Counted from the stretch's first letter, positions 21,344 through 36,473 are shown. The stretch: 64,000 nucleotides of DNA from an uncultured bacterium (GCA_903912525.1 CAIWHK010000042.1:46113-110112); one strand, 5' to 3'. Notes: a model not told the origin generated them from the letters alone. Made by a program: numbers and translations.

Positions 21344-23289
21344 GCCGTGCCGGCCCGGACCATGTTCTCCACGCCGCCGGCCAGCACGATGCGCTGCACC
21401 GGCGTGCCCAGGGGCAGGAAGCGGAACGAGCGGCCGCGCCAGGTGATCGTCGAGCCGGCCACGTCCAGCTTCAGCGGTTCGTCATCGACGACCGTCTTGC
21501 GGCCTTCGCCGCCGCGGTGGTGGTCGAACAACGCGCGCGCGAAGTCGGGGCACTCCACGCAGAGGAAGCCGTTGTTGATCGCGTTGCGCAGGTACGTCTG
21601 CGAGTAGCTGCCGGCGATGACCAGCCGGATGCCCGCGGCCATCAGCGCCGTGGCGGCCTGTTCGCGGCTGCTGCCGGTGCCGAAGTTGAAGCCGGCGCAG
21701 ACCACGTCGCCCGTGTGGACAATGCCCGCGAACTGCGGGTCGTAGTTCTCCATCACCACGGCGGCCATCTGCGCGGGCGTCATGTCCTCGCGGTAGGTGT
21801 AGTCCTTCGAGTAGATGCCGTCGGTGTTCAGGTTGTCGGCCGGCAGGTAGAGCAGGCGGCCCTCGATCACCGCGGGGAAGCCGTCGAGCACGTCGACCTT
21901 CGGGGCGGCCGCGCCGTCCGCGGGGGGCGTGCGGAAGTCGCGTGCGGGCGCCTCGCCGCCGGCGCCGTCCAGGCCCGCGGGCCCGGCGATGTACCCGGCC
22001 AGCGCACTGGCCGCCACCACCGCGGGGCTGGCCAGGTAGGCCTTCGCGCTGCGGCTGCCCATGCGCCCCTTGAAGTTGCGGTTGGTGGCGGAGATGCCGA
22101 CCTCGCCGTCCTCGAGCAGGCCGATGCCCAGCCCGATGCACGGGCCGCAGCCCGACGGCAGTGCGATGGCGCCGGCGTCGAGCAGCGTTTGCCAGGCGCC
22201 GCTCTGTTTCAGTTCGTCCTCGATGAGCGCGCTGGCCGCCGAAACGTACATCTGCACGTGCGCGGCCACCTTCTTCCCGCGCACGACAGCGGCGGCGGCC
22301 TCGAGGTCCTGCGTGCGCGCGTTGGTGCAGCTGAGCAGGTAGGCCTTGTCGACCTTCACCCGCTGCGCCTCGAGCTCGGCCAGCGAGGACATCGCCTGCA
22401 CGGTGTCCGGTCCGCTCAGGTGCGGCGTGACCTGCGACAGGTCGAGTGTGATCTCGCCCGCGTAGACGGCGTCCGGGTCCGAGCAGGGCGGCTGCGCGCG
22501 CCAGGCCGCGATGTCGGCTTCGGTGATGCGATCCGTGATGCCGCGCGACTGCAGGTAGGCGCAGCGGCTCTCCATGTAGGCCACCGTCACGTCGTCGACG
22601 GGGAACCAGCCGACGAGCGCGCCCCACTCGGTGGTCATGTTGGCGATGGTCAGGCGCTCCTCGATCGACAGCGTGGCCACGCCGGGGCCCGCGAACTCGA
22701 GCACCGTGTTGAGCACCTCGCCCTGGTTGTAGAGGCCGCACAGCGTGATGATGGCGTCCTTGCCCGTGACGCCCGGCCGCAGCTTCCCGAGCAGCGTCAC
22801 CTTCACCGCGAAGGGCACCTGCCACCAGACGGCGCCGGTGGCCCACAGCGCCGCCGCGTCGGTGCGCACCACGGGCGTGCCGAGCGCGCCCACGCCGCCG
22901 TAGGTGTTGCTGTGGCTGTCGCTGGCCACGCACAGCGCGCCGGGCTTCGCGTAGCCCTCCTCGATCATCACCTGGTGCCCGATGCCGCGCCCCGCCGGGT
23001 AGGCGTCGATGCCGTGCTCGGCGGCGAACGCGGCGATGGTGCGGTACTTCGCCTGGTTGGCGTCGCCCAGGTCCTGGATGTTGTGGTCCAGCGTGAAGAC
23101 GGGCTGGCGGGCGTCGTGGATGCGCGTGATGCCGAGGCCCTTGAACTTGCCCAGCACCGCCGACGTGTTGTCGTGCGTCATCACGTGGTCGGGGGTGATG
23201 GTGACGTAGTCGCCGGCGCGGACCTCGTGCCCGGGCTTCAGGCCGACGGCGTGCGCCTGGACGATCTTCTCGATGACGTTCTGGGCCAT
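21340..23289 (-). CDS. Homoaconitase (Lys4/LysF-type), aconitase superfamily
   Basis: This 649-residue single-chain Fe-S hydro-lyase has a large domain plus swivel domain. [60 protein letters not shown] and [20 protein letters not shown] match fungal homoaconitase (Lys4) much more closely than mitochondrial-type aconitase. The [4Fe-4S] cysteines are in [12 protein letters not shown] and SGCGPCIG. The C-terminal swivel has [20 protein letters not shown]. Homoaconitase isomerises homocitrate in alpha-aminoadipate lysine synthesis; no other gene of that pathway is in the window, so it might instead serve as an aconitase. GGAGGAA precedes the ATG at 23289. The downstream methyltransferase start overlaps its stop. 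Confidence 0.85.
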   Translation of the reverse strand: MAQNVIEKIVQAHAVGLKPGHEVRAGDYVTITPDHVMTHDNTSAVLGKFKGLGITRIHDARQPVFTLDHNIQDLGDANQAKYRTIAAFAAEHGIDAYPAGRGIGHQVMIEEGYAKPGALCVASDSHSNTYGGVGALGTPVVRTDAAALWATGAVWWQVPFAVKVTLLGKLRPGVTGKDAIITLCGLYNQGEVLNTVLEFAGPGVATLSIEERLTIANMTTEWGALVGWFPVDDVTVAYMESRCAYLQSRGITDRITEADIAAWRAQPPCSDPDAVYAGEITLDLSQVTPHLSGPDTVQAMSSLAELEAQRVKVDKAYLLSCTNARTQDLEAAAAVVRGKKVAAHVQMYVSAASALIEDELKQSGAWQTLLDAGAIALPSGCGPCIGLGIGLLEDGEVGISATNRNFKGRMGSRSAKAYLASPAVVAASALAGYIAGPAGLDGAGGEAPARDFRTPPADGAAAPKVDVLDGFPAVIEGRLLYLPADNLNTDGIYSKDYTYREDMTPAQMAAVVMENYDPQFAGIVHTGDVVCAGFNFGTGSSREQAATALMAAGIRLVIAGSYSQTYLRNAINNGFLCVECPDFARALFDHHRGGEGRKTVVDDEPLKLDVAGSTITWRGRSFRFLPLGTPVQRIVLAGGVENMVRAGTA

Positions 23290-23377
23290 GGCGGCAATTC
23301 CTCCGCGGGGGATGGGAAGCGGGTCCGGCGGCGCCGGGGGCGGCGGCCGGGCGGCGTGCGGGCAATCTAAACGATGA

Positions 23378-23403
23378 GGCCCCGGCGGACAATCGCCGGG
23401 GCC
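23378..23403. terminator. Hairpin between CBS gene and aconitase-family gene
   Basis: GGCCCCGGCG and CGCCGGGGCC flank a 6-nt loop. It lies 45 bp after the CBS gene stop (minus strand) and may end that transcript; the only T run (TTTT) is on the plus-strand side. Confidence 0.5.
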
Positions 23404-23447
23404 CCGGTTTTCCGGCTGTTGCCGTCTCTGGCGTCCTGGACCGCCCC

Positions 23448-23903
23448 TCAGGGCATGGCGGGGCCCGGGTAGGCGTCGGCGATGTACGCCTCGAGCGTGC
23501 GCAGCTGCACTTCCTGGTTGTGGGTCAGCTGCTTGACACAGTCGCCGATCGAGACCAGGCCCAGCAGCGTCTCGCCCTCCATCACCGGTACGTGGCGGAT
23601 GCGGGCCTCGGTCATCAGGGCCATGACTTCCGGGATGCTGGTGTCCGGCGTCACGTAGAGGACCTTGCGGGTCATCAGGTCCAGCACCGGCGTGTCGCGC
23701 GCGGTGCGCCCCAGTTCGGTGACGAAGCGCAGGTAGTCGCGCTCGGTCATGATGCCGCGCACCCGGGGGCCGTCCATGACCAGGATGGCGCCCACGTTGG
23801 CCTTGACCATCCGCGTCACCGCCTCGAAGACCGTGTCGTCCGGACCGACGTAGATGATCGAGCGGTGGCTCTTGGCGGCGAGCAGTTCCCTGACCGTATG
23901 CAT
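23448..23903 (-). CDS. Tandem CBS domain protein
   Basis: This 151-residue protein is made essentially of two CBS motifs: IYVGPDDTVFEAVTRMVKAN with VRGIMTERDYLRFV, and LYVTPDTSIPEVMALMTEAR with LLGLVSIGDCVKQL. Such stand-alone pairs bind adenine nucleotides (AMP, ATP, NADH or SAM) in the central cleft and sense energy state. The final 20 residues form a helix typical of the family (EVQLRTLEAYIADAYPG). ATG 23903 is preceded by GGAGGGCGCC. The following gene on the same strand starts 159 bp downstream beyond a hairpin, so it is probably monocistronic. Confidence 0.9.
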   Translation of the reverse strand: MHTVRELLAAKSHRSIIYVGPDDTVFEAVTRMVKANVGAILVMDGPRVRGIMTERDYLRFVTELGRTARDTPVLDLMTRKVLYVTPDTSIPEVMALMTEARIRHVPVMEGETLLGLVSIGDCVKQLTHNQEVQLRTLEAYIADAYPGPAMP

Positions 23904-24090
23904 GGCGCCCTCCGGGGGTGGCTGGGGTTCGTCCTTGCCGGACCCGATTCAAGAGTGACTCTAGCTTAAATCCTGCCCGATGGCTACTGCGCCCCGCCCG
24001 GCGGTGTTCGGACCCGCCTTGCGCCCGGCCCGCCGGGGCGGTAGCATACCCGGCAGCACCGTTTTCCATCCCCCGGGCCAAGGACGCTCC

Positions 24091-24552
24091 ATGTACAGGG
24101 ACTTCGAGGACCTCCGTGACAACTGCCCGTTCAGCCTGCGGGCCGACATCGCCATCGACCTGACGCACGGCGACCCGCGCCACATGAACGAGGTCTGGCC
24201 GGCGACCGCCGACGGCGGGTTCCGCCTGGCCCTGGTCGACGCCGTCACGAAGTTCTGGGAGGACGAGGTGCGCCAGCGGGGCGGCAAGCTGTCCGACGAC
24301 GCGATCGCCATCGAGATCATGGTCGATTCCTACACCGATCCGGACATGGGCTCGTCGCTGTACCTGGAACTGCACGCCTACTGCGGCACCGAGGGCGTGG
24401 GCGACCTCTGCTGGCGCGTCTTCGACGACGACGAACTGGAAGCGCAGTTCGGCCGCACGATGTCCGTGAAGGTGCTGGAGATGCTGGAAGCGGTGTCGCC
24501 TGGACACGGCATGCACTGTGTCGTCGAGATCGACGAGGTCGAAGAGGAATAG
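24091..24552 (+). CDS. Hypothetical acidic protein
   Basis: This 153-residue protein was not recognised. It is strongly acidic, with no signal peptide or membrane segment. It begins MYRDFEDLRDNCPFSLRADI and ends in an acidic tail (EIDEVEEE). It has three or four Cys (NCPF, YCGTEGVGDLCW, MHCV), Trp-rich patches and mixed alpha/beta character. ATG 24091 follows AAGGACGC, and codon use fits the neighbourhood. It stands alone between the divergent CBS gene and the convergent histidine kinase, with a GCGGGG/CCCCGC hairpin after the stop. A cytoplasmic role is likely. Confidence 0.7.
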   Translation: MYRDFEDLRDNCPFSLRADIAIDLTHGDPRHMNEVWPATADGGFRLALVDAVTKFWEDEVRQRGGKLSDDAIAIEIMVDSYTDPDMGSSLYLELHAYCGTEGVGDLCWRVFDDDELEAQFGRTMSVKVLEMLEAVSPGHGMHCVVEIDEVEEE

Positions 24553-24586
24553 GCGGGGTTGCCCCGCGATTCCGTCCACCGGGTCG

Positions 24587-26953
24587 TCAGAAAATCCGTC
24601 GCAACATGGCGGCCAGGTCCTCGAGCGTGATGGGCTTGCGCATGAACGCGCTGAAGCCCAGCGCTTCGGCTGTCGCTTCGCCCAGGCTGTCGCTGTATCC
24701 CGTCCAGATCACCACCGGCAGTTCGGGTCGCACCTGGCGCATCGCCAGCAGGAGGTCGCGGCCCGAAAGGCTCGGCATCGTCTGGTCGGAAATGACCGCG
24801 TCGAACGCCTCGGGCGCCGCGCGGAACGCCGCCAGGGCCTTGTCGGCTTCGAGGAAGATGCGTGATCGGTGGCCGAGGCTGGCCAGCATCTCGCCCAGCA
24901 GTTCGGCCACTTCCGCCTGATCGTCGACCACCATGATGATGCGCATCCCGCTCACCAGCGGCGGTTGCGAGGAAGGTGGCTCGGTCTCACGCGCGGGGGC
25001 CAACTCCGAGACCGGCATCAGCACGGTGAAGCGCGTGCCGCCGCCGGGGCGGGAGTCGACCAGGATATGGCCGCCCGCCGTGTGCACGATGCCATGCACC
25101 ACCGCCAACCCCAGACCCGTGCCCTTGCCCACATCCTTGGTGGTGAAGAACGGTTCGAAGATGTGCGCCACGACTTCAGGCGCCATGCCGTCGCCGTCAT
25201 CGGCAACCTGCAGTCCGACGAATCGCCCGGAGAACGGCAACCCGCAACCGGCGCACGCGGTCCCGCCGGCGTGTTCGTGCAGCGAGATCTCGACCCGGCC
25301 CACCTGCCCGGTGGCGTGGCTGGCGTTCAGCAGCAGGTTGGCGGCCACCTGCTGGAATTCGACGACGTCGACGTCGACCGGCGGCAGCCCCTGCGGCAGG
25401 CTGGTGGCGATGCGCAGGCTGGCCGGCAGCGTGGGCCGCAGCAGGCGCAGGGCGCCTTCGACCAGCGCGGCCGGGTCGTGCGCCTGGCTGCGGGTGTCCG
25501 GGTGGTGGCGGCTGAAGGCCAGGAGCTTGGCCGTCAGGTCGCGCGCGTTCTCGGCGGCCTTGCGGATCGAGCCGAGATAGTCGACCAGCGAGCGGTCGCC
25601 GCGCGAGTCGGCGATTTCGCCCGCCAGCGAGGCGTAGCCGAGGATGACTCCCAGCATGTTGTTGAACTCGTGGGCGATGCCCCCGGTCAGCTGGCCTACC
25701 GCCTCCATCTTCTGGGACTGCAGCAACTGCCCGCGCAATTGTTCGCGGTCGCGCTCGGCCCTCACGCTTTCGGTGATGTCGCGAATGATGCTGAGCACCA
25801 ACGGCTCATTGTCCCACATGAGGGCGCTCGTCGAGATCTCGACCTCGAACGTGGATCCGTCGCGCCTGCGGTTGCGCGAGCGAACATGAAGTCCGTCCTG
25901 CGGCAGGTGGCGCAGATGGCGCCGGAGTTCGTCTGGCGGGAGCTGGTCGTCGAAGTCCCAGATGTGCAACTGAGTGAGTTCGGCCACGCTGTAGTCGAGC
26001 ATCTCGGCATAGCGCCGGTTGGCGTCGATGACGCGACCCTCGAGGTCGACCACGACGATGCCGTCGCGCGAGTCATCGAAGAGCGTCTGTCGTCGGCGCA
26101 CCTCGTCGGCCAGGGCCCGCTGCACCTGCTCACGATCGCTGACGTCGCGGAAGCTCCACACGCGGCCGACGATCTCGTCGCCCACGCGCTGCGGGCGCGA
26201 GTAGCGCTCGAAGACCCTGCCGTCCTTGAAGTGAAGGACGTCGAAACTCTCGTCGCCGGGGCGGTCGTAGAGTTCTTCGACCTTGGCGACAAAGGTGTCC
26301 GGGGCGGTCAACTGGTCGAGTACATAGGCGAGGGCCTGCCGGTCGCTGCCGGTGGCCATCACCTCGGCCGGGATGCGCCACAGCTCATGGAAGCGCGTGT
26401 TGTACGTGGCGATGTTGCCCTGGGCGTCGACGGCCAGGATGCCGTCGGTCGTCGATTCGAGCGTCGCGCGCAGCAGGGACACGGAGCGCGCCATCCGCCG
26501 CTCGGCCTCGGCGTGGGCGGTCAGGTCGATGTGCGTGCCGATCAGCCGACGCGGCCGCGCGGGCTGCCCGTCGGGGGCGCGCACCAGCAGCGCACGCGAG
26601 AGGATATGGCGCCAGGTGCCGTCGGCGTGGCGCATGCGGAATTCGACGTCGAGGCGCTCGGCCCGTCCCTCCAGGTAGTCGTTGACCTTCTTCAGGGTGC
26701 TCTCGCGGTCATCGGGATGACACAAGGTGGACCAGGTGTCGATGGTGCCGGCCAACTCGTCCTCGCGATAGCCGAGCATCAGTTTCCAGGCAGGGGAGTA
26801 GTAGACCTCGTCGGTCTCGAGGTTCCAGGCCCACAGCGCGTCGTGGATGATGTTGAGTGTGTCGAAGGCGAGGGTGCCGCCGGGTACGGACGCGCTGCGG
26901 CCCGCGGTAGGCGTCGTCGTCGAGTCCGGCGGTGTGTGCTGCTCGTCAGCCAA
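24587..26953 (-). CDS. Hybrid sensor histidine kinase with PAS domains and C-terminal receiver
   Basis: This soluble hybrid kinase has about 788 residues. At least three PAS domains are visible: ALWAWNLETDEVYYSPAWKL, TLESTTDGILAVDAQGNIAT and LFDDSRDGIVVVDLEGRVID, each followed by PAC-like segments. The H-box is LTGGIAHEFNNMLGVILGYA (His near residue 428). The ATPase core has LLLNASHATG (N-box), VADDGDGMAPEVVAHIFEPF (G1/F) and DVGKGTGLGLAVVHGIVHTA (G2). The receiver starts IIMVVDDQAEVAELLGEMLA with the acceptor Asp in DAVISDQTMPSLSG and Lys in SAFMRKPIT. TTG 26953 has GGAGG 10 nt upstream; an ATG at 27004 is in frame but lacks a ribosome site. The signal is unknown. Confidence 0.92.
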   Translation of the reverse strand: MADEQHTPPDSTTTPTAGRSASVPGGTLAFDTLNIIHDALWAWNLETDEVYYSPAWKLMLGYREDELAGTIDTWSTLCHPDDRESTLKKVNDYLEGRAERLDVEFRMRHADGTWRHILSRALLVRAPDGQPARPRRLIGTHIDLTAHAEAERRMARSVSLLRATLESTTDGILAVDAQGNIATYNTRFHELWRIPAEVMATGSDRQALAYVLDQLTAPDTFVAKVEELYDRPGDESFDVLHFKDGRVFERYSRPQRVGDEIVGRVWSFRDVSDREQVQRALADEVRRRQTLFDDSRDGIVVVDLEGRVIDANRRYAEMLDYSVAELTQLHIWDFDDQLPPDELRRHLRHLPQDGLHVRSRNRRRDGSTFEVEISTSALMWDNEPLVLSIIRDITESVRAERDREQLRGQLLQSQKMEAVGQLTGGIAHEFNNMLGVILGYASLAGEIADSRGDRSLVDYLGSIRKAAENARDLTAKLLAFSRHHPDTRSQAHDPAALVEGALRLLRPTLPASLRIATSLPQGLPPVDVDVVEFQQVAANLLLNASHATGQVGRVEISLHEHAGGTACAGCGLPFSGRFVGLQVADDGDGMAPEVVAHIFEPFFTTKDVGKGTGLGLAVVHGIVHTAGGHILVDSRPGGGTRFTVLMPVSELAPARETEPPSSQPPLVSGMRIIMVVDDQAEVAELLGEMLASLGHRSRIFLEADKALAAFRAAPEAFDAVISDQTMPSLSGRDLLLAMRQVRPELPVVIWTGYSDSLGEATAEALGFSAFMRKPITLEDLAAMLRRIF

Positions 26954-27077
26954 GTGGATGAGACCTCCGGCGGCAGGCCTGTGGCGCGTCGTCAGGGGAC
27001 GCATCCCGTCCGCCGGATCTTATCCCGGCGCGGTAGCGCAGGCAAGCGGCCCGTCGGTACCGTGCCCGGCCCGGGTG

Positions 27078-29168
27078 TCAGTCGTCCAATTGCGCCCGCA
27101 GCGCTGCCGGCGTGATCGCGGGGGCGCCGCAGGTGCGCCCCCGGCAGACATAGGCGGTCGCCGTACCGCCCGGCGCTTTCTTGGCGGCCACCGCGGGAGC
27201 CAGCGCCGCCAGGCCTGGTTCCGCTCCCTCGGCCGGCACGGCGACGGCCAGCACATCCCACGGCAACCCCCGCCGCGCCTCGGCCAGCAGGGCGTGCGCG
27301 CCTTCATCGCCCTGCCGGCCGGCCACCACGACGACGCGCGGGGGTGTCACCACCAGCGCCGCGGCGTCGAGCCAACCGGCCACGTCCAGCCCGCCGCGCT
27401 CCAGCAATCCGGCGCGCGCCGCGAGGGCCGCGCCGGCCTCGTCATCGTACTCCGTGTGCCCGGTGAGCGCGCCCAGCCTGAGCAGCACCTGCAGCATGAC
27501 GGCCGAGCCCGTCGGCGTCACGTTGTCGAACAGTTCGAGGCCGCGGCCCAGCGGCGTCGCGGCACCGGAAGCGGCCTGGTGGAAGCCGCCGTCGGGGTGC
27601 TTGAACCGGCGGCGCGCCACGTCGGCCAGGTCGCGGGCGGCGCCCAGGCGGCGGGCATCCCCGGTGGCCAGGAACAGTTCCAGCAGGCCGTCCGCCAGAA
27701 AGGCCACGTCGTCGATGTTGCCGTCGCCCGCGACGCGTCCTTCGGAACTGGCGCGCCAGGGCAGGCCGTCCGCGCGCAGGTGGTGGGCCAGCAGGAAGTC
27801 GGCGGCGTCGGCCGCCGCGTCGGCGAACGCGGGTTCGTCGCAGGCGAGCGCCCCGCGCGCCAGGGCCGCGATGGCCAGCCCGTTCCAGGCCGTGACCACC
27901 TTCGGGTCCAGGCCCGGCGGCGTGCGCCGTGCACGCGCGGCCAGCAGCGCGGGGCGATGGCGATCCAGCAGCGCCGCGCCGTCGGGATCGCGGTCGACGC
28001 CGTCGTCGCCGCGACCGAACGTCCTTCGCGTCAGTACGCTGGCGCCGGTGTCCTCGAAGTTGCCGGCGGCGGTGACGCCCAGGTACGCGGCCAGGCGCGG
28101 CCCGTCGACCGGCCCCGCTACTGCGGCCAGGTCCGCCGGCGTCCACACGTAGTACGAGCCCTCGTGGCCGCCGCTGTCGGCGTCGAAGCTCGCGTAAATC
28201 CCGCCTTCGGGCGCGCGCATCTCGCGCAGCAGGAACGCGAGCGTCTCGCGCGCCACCGCCGTGAAGTCGGGGCGCTCGAGCGCGGCCCCGGCCTCAAGGA
28301 AGAGCAGCGCCAGCTGCGCGTTGTCGTAGAGCATCTTCTCGAAGTGGGGGACGGTCCACGCCGGGTCCACCGTGTAGCGGTGGAAGCCGCCGCCCAGCTG
28401 GTCGCGCAGGCCGCCGCCGGCGAAGGCGGCGAGCGTGTCCTCGATCATCGCGCGCAGGTGGCCGTCGTCGGTGCGCTGCCAGCGGTGCAGCAGGAAGCGC
28501 CACTTCACCGGCACGGGGAATTTCTGGTTCTGGATGAAGCCGCCGTGCTCGTCGTCGAAGGTCTCGGTCGCGCGCGCGGCGGCCGCCAGCAGGGGGGCCT
28601 CGGTCACCGTCGCGGCCGCCGTCAGGGCCCACTCGGGCGCCGCCGTGATGTGGGCCGCCACCTGCTCGGCCTGGGCGCGCAGGCCGCCGGGATGCTCGCG
28701 CCACAGCCTGGCCACCTGCTCGATCAGCTGCGCGAACGCCGCCGGCGGGAAGTAGGTGCCGCCGTGGAACGGCTTGCCGTCGGGGGTCAGGAACGACGAC
28801 ATCGGCCAGCCGCCGCGTCCGGTAAGTGCCTGCACGGCATCCATATAGACGCCGTCCAGGTCGGGCCGCTCCTCGCGGTCGACCTTGATGCACACGAAAT
28901 GCTCGTTCAGGAAGGCGGCGATGCCGTCATCGTCGAACGCCTCCTTCTCCATCACGTGGCACCAGTGGCAGCTGCTGTAGCCGATCGACAGGAAGATGGG
29001 CAGGTCGAGCCGGGCCGCCCGCGCCAGGGCCTCGTCGCCCCAGGGATACCAGTCGACGGGATTGTGCGCGTGCTGGCGCAGGTAAAGGGAGGCCTCTTCG
29101 CCCAATCTGTTGCCATCACGACGGATAACATCGGTGGCGCGGGGGCTGTCGGCGGGGTTGGGCAGCAT
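27078..29168 (-). CDS. YyaL/SSP411 family thioredoxin-domain protein (DUF255)
   Basis: This 696-residue protein has an N-terminal thioredoxin-like domain: [20 protein letters not shown], then [20 protein letters not shown] with the CHWC redox-type motif, and [20 protein letters not shown]. The rest is an (alpha/alpha)6-barrel-like region ([40 protein letters not shown]), as in the conserved spermatogenesis-associated protein 20 family. Its biochemical role is unresolved, and some bacterial annotations place it with cellobiose epimerase-like folds. Length matches the family. It ends with a short Cys-containing tail ([14 protein letters not shown]), also usual. It is transcribed away from the IscA-like gene. 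Confidence 0.92.
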   Translation of the reverse strand: MLPNPADSPRATDVIRRDGNRLGEEASLYLRQHAHNPVDWYPWGDEALARAARLDLPIFLSIGYSSCHWCHVMEKEAFDDDGIAAFLNEHFVCIKVDREERPDLDGVYMDAVQALTGRGGWPMSSFLTPDGKPFHGGTYFPPAAFAQLIEQVARLWREHPGGLRAQAEQVAAHITAAPEWALTAAATVTEAPLLAAAARATETFDDEHGGFIQNQKFPVPVKWRFLLHRWQRTDDGHLRAMIEDTLAAFAGGGLRDQLGGGFHRYTVDPAWTVPHFEKMLYDNAQLALLFLEAGAALERPDFTAVARETLAFLLREMRAPEGGIYASFDADSGGHEGSYYVWTPADLAAVAGPVDGPRLAAYLGVTAAGNFEDTGASVLTRRTFGRGDDGVDRDPDGAALLDRHRPALLAARARRTPPGLDPKVVTAWNGLAIAALARGALACDEPAFADAAADAADFLLAHHLRADGLPWRASSEGRVAGDGNIDDVAFLADGLLELFLATGDARRLGAARDLADVARRRFKHPDGGFHQAASGAATPLGRGLELFDNVTPTGSAVMLQVLLRLGALTGHTEYDDEAGAALAARAGLLERGGLDVAGWLDAAALVVTPPRVVVVAGRQGDEGAHALLAEARRGLPWDVLAVAVPAEGAEPGLAALAPAVAAKKAPGGTATAYVCRGRTCGAPAITPAALRAQLDD

Positions 29169-29345
29169 CGGGGGCTCCTGGGGCGTGGGCGGGGGAAGCG
29201 GCGTCCTGCCGCCATGTTAGGGCGATCCGGGGGGATGGCCACCCGGTCTGTTGGTTCGCGGTTGCATCCGCGCCCCGGATCGGATAGTTTTGGTCCGGAA
29301 TTGCGGTTTCATCAGGCGAGGGGTCGGCAGGGCGGGGTCCGCACG

Positions 29346-29684
29346 ATGATTACTTTCACCCCCGAAGCCGTCGAACAGTGGCAAAGGGAGCACCCTGAGC
29401 CCCTGCCGGCGGGCGGCCATGCCGTCCGCGTCTCGCTGGTGCCCGGCGGTTGCGCCGGCCTGAAATACGTGCTGGAAGCCGTGGCGGGGCCCTGTGAGGG
29501 CGACCACGCGTTCCCGCAGTCGGGCGCCCTGGCCGTGTTTTGCCCGGCGGGCGACCTGCCGCGCCTGGACGGACTGAGGGTCGATTACGTCGACGCCATG
29601 GTCGGCGGCGGCTACCGGTTCGAGAACCCGAACGCCGGGCGTTCGTGCGGATGTGGGGCCAGCTTCGCCGACCCGCTCGCCTGA
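29346..29684 (+). CDS. IscA/ErpA-like iron-sulfur carrier
   Basis: This 112-residue A-type carrier starts ITFTPEAVEQWQREHP. It carries the three conserved cysteines: one in VSLVPGGCAGLKYVLE (about residue 37) and two in the terminal NPNAGRSCGCGASF (CGCG). The intervening LRVDYVDAMVGGGYRFENPN matches the Fe-S_biosyn fold. Such proteins transfer iron or Fe-S clusters to apo-proteins. Its place directly before the Fe-S and haem-rich alternative complex III operon is suggestive, but a promoter lies between them, so cotranscription is uncertain. Confidence 0.88.
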   Translation: MITFTPEAVEQWQREHPEPLPAGGHAVRVSLVPGGCAGLKYVLEAVAGPCEGDHAFPQSGALAVFCPAGDLPRLDGLRVDYVDAMVGGGYRFENPNAGRSCGCGASFADPLA

Positions 29685-29765
29685 CGGGTTCGCTTCGCCG
29701 GTCGCCGCGGGCGGAAACCATGGTGGCGAACAGGATTATCAGCCGCGACGGATCGCGGTTTTACG

Positions 29766-29795
29766 TTGTCAGGTCGGGGCAGTGGCTACTAGTAT
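29766..29795 (+). promoter_or_regulatory. Possible promoter of the alternative complex III operon
   Basis: TTGTCA (29766-29771) and TAGTAT (29790-29795) are 18 bp apart, about 100 bp before the actA start, in the only A/T-richer part of this gap. Confidence 0.4.
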
Positions 29796-29897
29796 CGGCC
29801 GCTGCAAGCCCGTACTACGCAGACCGACATGGCCCCGCGGGCGCAATCGGCCCGGGCTGCCGTGTGGCTTTTTCGCGGATGCAGGGGGGAGAGTCGT

Positions 29898-30608
29898 TTG
29901 GCTCCGGACAACCACGCTCATGACCCGGGGCAGAGCCCCGGCAACGGTTCCGACCACCATGACAGGTTCGTCTTTCCCAAGTGGACCAATCGGCTGCGCG
30001 AAGCGGTGGCCCTGGCCGCGCTTGGCGGCGTCGTCTACCTGGTCGTGCTGGTGGCCGGCGTGTTCGCCCCGAAGAACTCGGCGATCGGCTACGCGCCCGA
30101 GCAGCCGGTGGCGTACAGCCACTCGCTGCACGCCGGCGAGCTGGGCATCGACTGCCGCTACTGCCACGTGACGGTCGAGACGTCGGCGCGCGCGAACGTG
30201 CCGCCGACCGCCACCTGCATGAACTGCCACAAGACGATCCGCACCACCAGCCCCAAGCTGGCGCTGGTCAGGCAGAGCGCCGAGACCGGACAGCCCATCC
30301 ACTGGGTGCGCGTCCATGACCTTCCCGATTTCGTGTACTTCAACCACGCCGGTCATGTGCAATCCGGTGTGGGTTGTGTTAGCTGCCACGGCCGCGTCGA
30401 CCGCATGGAGGTCGTCGAGCAGGTGGCGCCGTTGACGATGAGCTGGTGCCTCGGTTGCCATCGCAATCCGGACCCCAACCTGCGGCCGCGCGAGTTCGTG
30501 ACGGCCATGGAGTGGGCGCCCGAGGGCGATGCGGCAGTGCTGGGTGCGAAACTGCGCGCCGAGCGCAAGATTGCGCCGTCCACCGATTGCGCCACCTGTC
30601 ACCGGTAG
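29898..30608 (+). CDS. actA: Alternative complex III subunit A, pentahaem cytochrome c
   Basis: This 236-residue protein has one N-terminal membrane anchor ([20 protein letters not shown]) and five CxxCH haem sites: CRYCH, CMNCH, CVSCH, CLGCH and CATCH. Five haems, one anchor and first position in the operon match ActA of alternative complex III, which oxidises quinol and passes electrons to periplasmic acceptors or directly to an oxidase. The likely start is TTG 29898, with AGGGGGGA 7 nt upstream; an in-frame ATG at 29829 lacks a ribosome site and would add 23 unlikely residues. actB follows after 12 bp. Confidence 0.93.
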   Translation: MAPDNHAHDPGQSPGNGSDHHDRFVFPKWTNRLREAVALAALGGVVYLVVLVAGVFAPKNSAIGYAPEQPVAYSHSLHAGELGIDCRYCHVTVETSARANVPPTATCMNCHKTIRTTSPKLALVRQSAETGQPIHWVRVHDLPDFVYFNHAGHVQSGVGCVSCHGRVDRMEVVEQVAPLTMSWCLGCHRNPDPNLRPREFVTAMEWAPEGDAAVLGAKLRAERKIAPSTDCATCHR

Positions 30609-30620
30609 GAAAGGAACCAC

Positions 30621-33731
<3,111 letters not shown>

Positions 33732-33748
33732 TCCGAACGGGAGCCTGA

Positions 33749-35211
<1,463 letters not shown>

Positions 35212-35212
<1 letters not shown>

Positions 35213-35772
35213 TGAGCGCCACTCCGCGCCACGGCGCGCTCCACGCGCTGATGACCGACTTCGAGAGTCCCTCGCAGTTCATGCAGGCCTGCGTGAAGGT
35301 GCGCGATGCCGGTTTCAAGCACTGGGACGCGCACTCGCCGTTCCCTGTGCACGGCCTGGATGATGCGATGGGCATCCGCGGCACGCGCCTGCCCTGGATC
35401 GTGCTGGTCGGCGGCATCACCGGCTTCAGCGCCGCCCTGCTGATGCAGTGGTGGATGAACGCCGTCGACTACCCGTACATCATCTCGGGCAAGCCGCTGC
35501 TGGGCCTGCCTGCCGCCTTTCCGGTCATCTTCGAGCTGACGGTTCTGTTCAGCGCCTTCGCCTGCTTCTTCGGCATGTGGGGCCTGAACGGCATGCCGCG
35601 CTGGCACCACCCGTTGCTGGCCAACGACCGCTTCCGCCGCGCCTCGCAGGACCGCTTCTATGTGGTCATCGAGGCCCGTGACCCGAAGTTCGACTCCGAG
35701 AAGACACGCGCCTTCCTGGCCTCGCTGGGTGGCGCGGTCGTCGAGGAAGTACGCGAAATCGTGGAGGGCTGA
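35212..35772 (+). CDS. actD: Alternative complex III subunit D (DUF3341)
   Basis: This 186-residue membrane protein has two transmembrane helices in the middle (LPWIVLVGGITGFSAALLMQ; FPVIFELTVLFSAFACFFGM) and the DUF3341 context FPVHGLDDAMGIRGTRLPWI, then YPYIISGKPLLGLPAAFPVI. The cytoplasmic ends flank these. ActD is a structural subunit without cofactors. ATG 35212 overlaps the actC stop; upstream in-frame codons lie inside actC in another frame and are not used. Confidence 0.94.
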
Positions 35773-35775
35773 CCG

Positions 35776-36423
35776 ATGCCGCGCCCGATCCTTTACGTGC
35801 TGCTGGTGCTGGTCGCGCTCAGCCTGATCCCGATGGGCCTGCTCTACAGGTCGCATCACCAGGCAAAGAGCCAACCGCGCATCCAGGTCGTCTACGACAT
35901 GGACCAGCAGTTTTATTACAAGGCCCAGACCGAGAACCCGTTCTTCCCGGACGGCGTCTCGATGCACAAGCCGCCCACGGGCACCGTCGCCCGGGGCATG
36001 CTGGCGGCCGACGACACCTACTTCCGCGGCGTGGCCCACGACACGACGTTCGTGCAGGACATCCCGGTGAAGGTGGACCGCCAGATGCTCGAGCGCGGCC
36101 AGCAGCGCTTCAACATCTACTGCGCGCCGTGCCACGGCGGCAGCGGCAACGGCAACGGCATCGTCAACGCGCGCGCGCAGGCGCTGGCCGAGGGCACCTG
36201 GACGCCGCCCACCGACCTGACGAGCCAGGCGGTCATCGACCGCCCGTCCGGCCACATCTACAACACGATCAGCAAGGGGATCCGGAACATGCCGTCCTAC
36301 GCCGCGCAGATCGCGCCGGAGGATCGCTGGGCCGTGACCGCGTACGTGCGGGCGCTGCAGTTGTCCCGCAATGCGACCATCAACGACGTGCCGGCGGCGA
36401 ACCGCGCGGCGCTGGGGCGCTAG
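35776..36423 (+). CDS. actE: Alternative complex III subunit E, monohaem cytochrome c
   Basis: This 215-residue protein has one N-terminal anchor (ILYVLLVLVALSLIPMGLLY) and a single class I cytochrome c domain with CAPCH (about residue 116). The axial Met is in KGIRNMPSYAAQIAPEDRWA. The preceding PVKVDRQMLERGQQRFNIYC is characteristic of ActE. It would receive electrons from ActA/ActB and relay them outward. It starts 3 bp after actD. Confidence 0.94.
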   Translation: MPRPILYVLLVLVALSLIPMGLLYRSHHQAKSQPRIQVVYDMDQQFYYKAQTENPFFPDGVSMHKPPTGTVARGMLAADDTYFRGVAHDTTFVQDIPVKVDRQMLERGQQRFNIYCAPCHGGSGNGNGIVNARAQALAEGTWTPPTDLTSQAVIDRPSGHIYNTISKGIRNMPSYAAQIAPEDRWAVTAYVRALQLSRNATINDVPAANRAALGR

Positions 36424-36473
36424 ACGGACCGAATTGGAAGTCGCCGGCCCAGGGGCCGGCCAGCACGGGAGAA

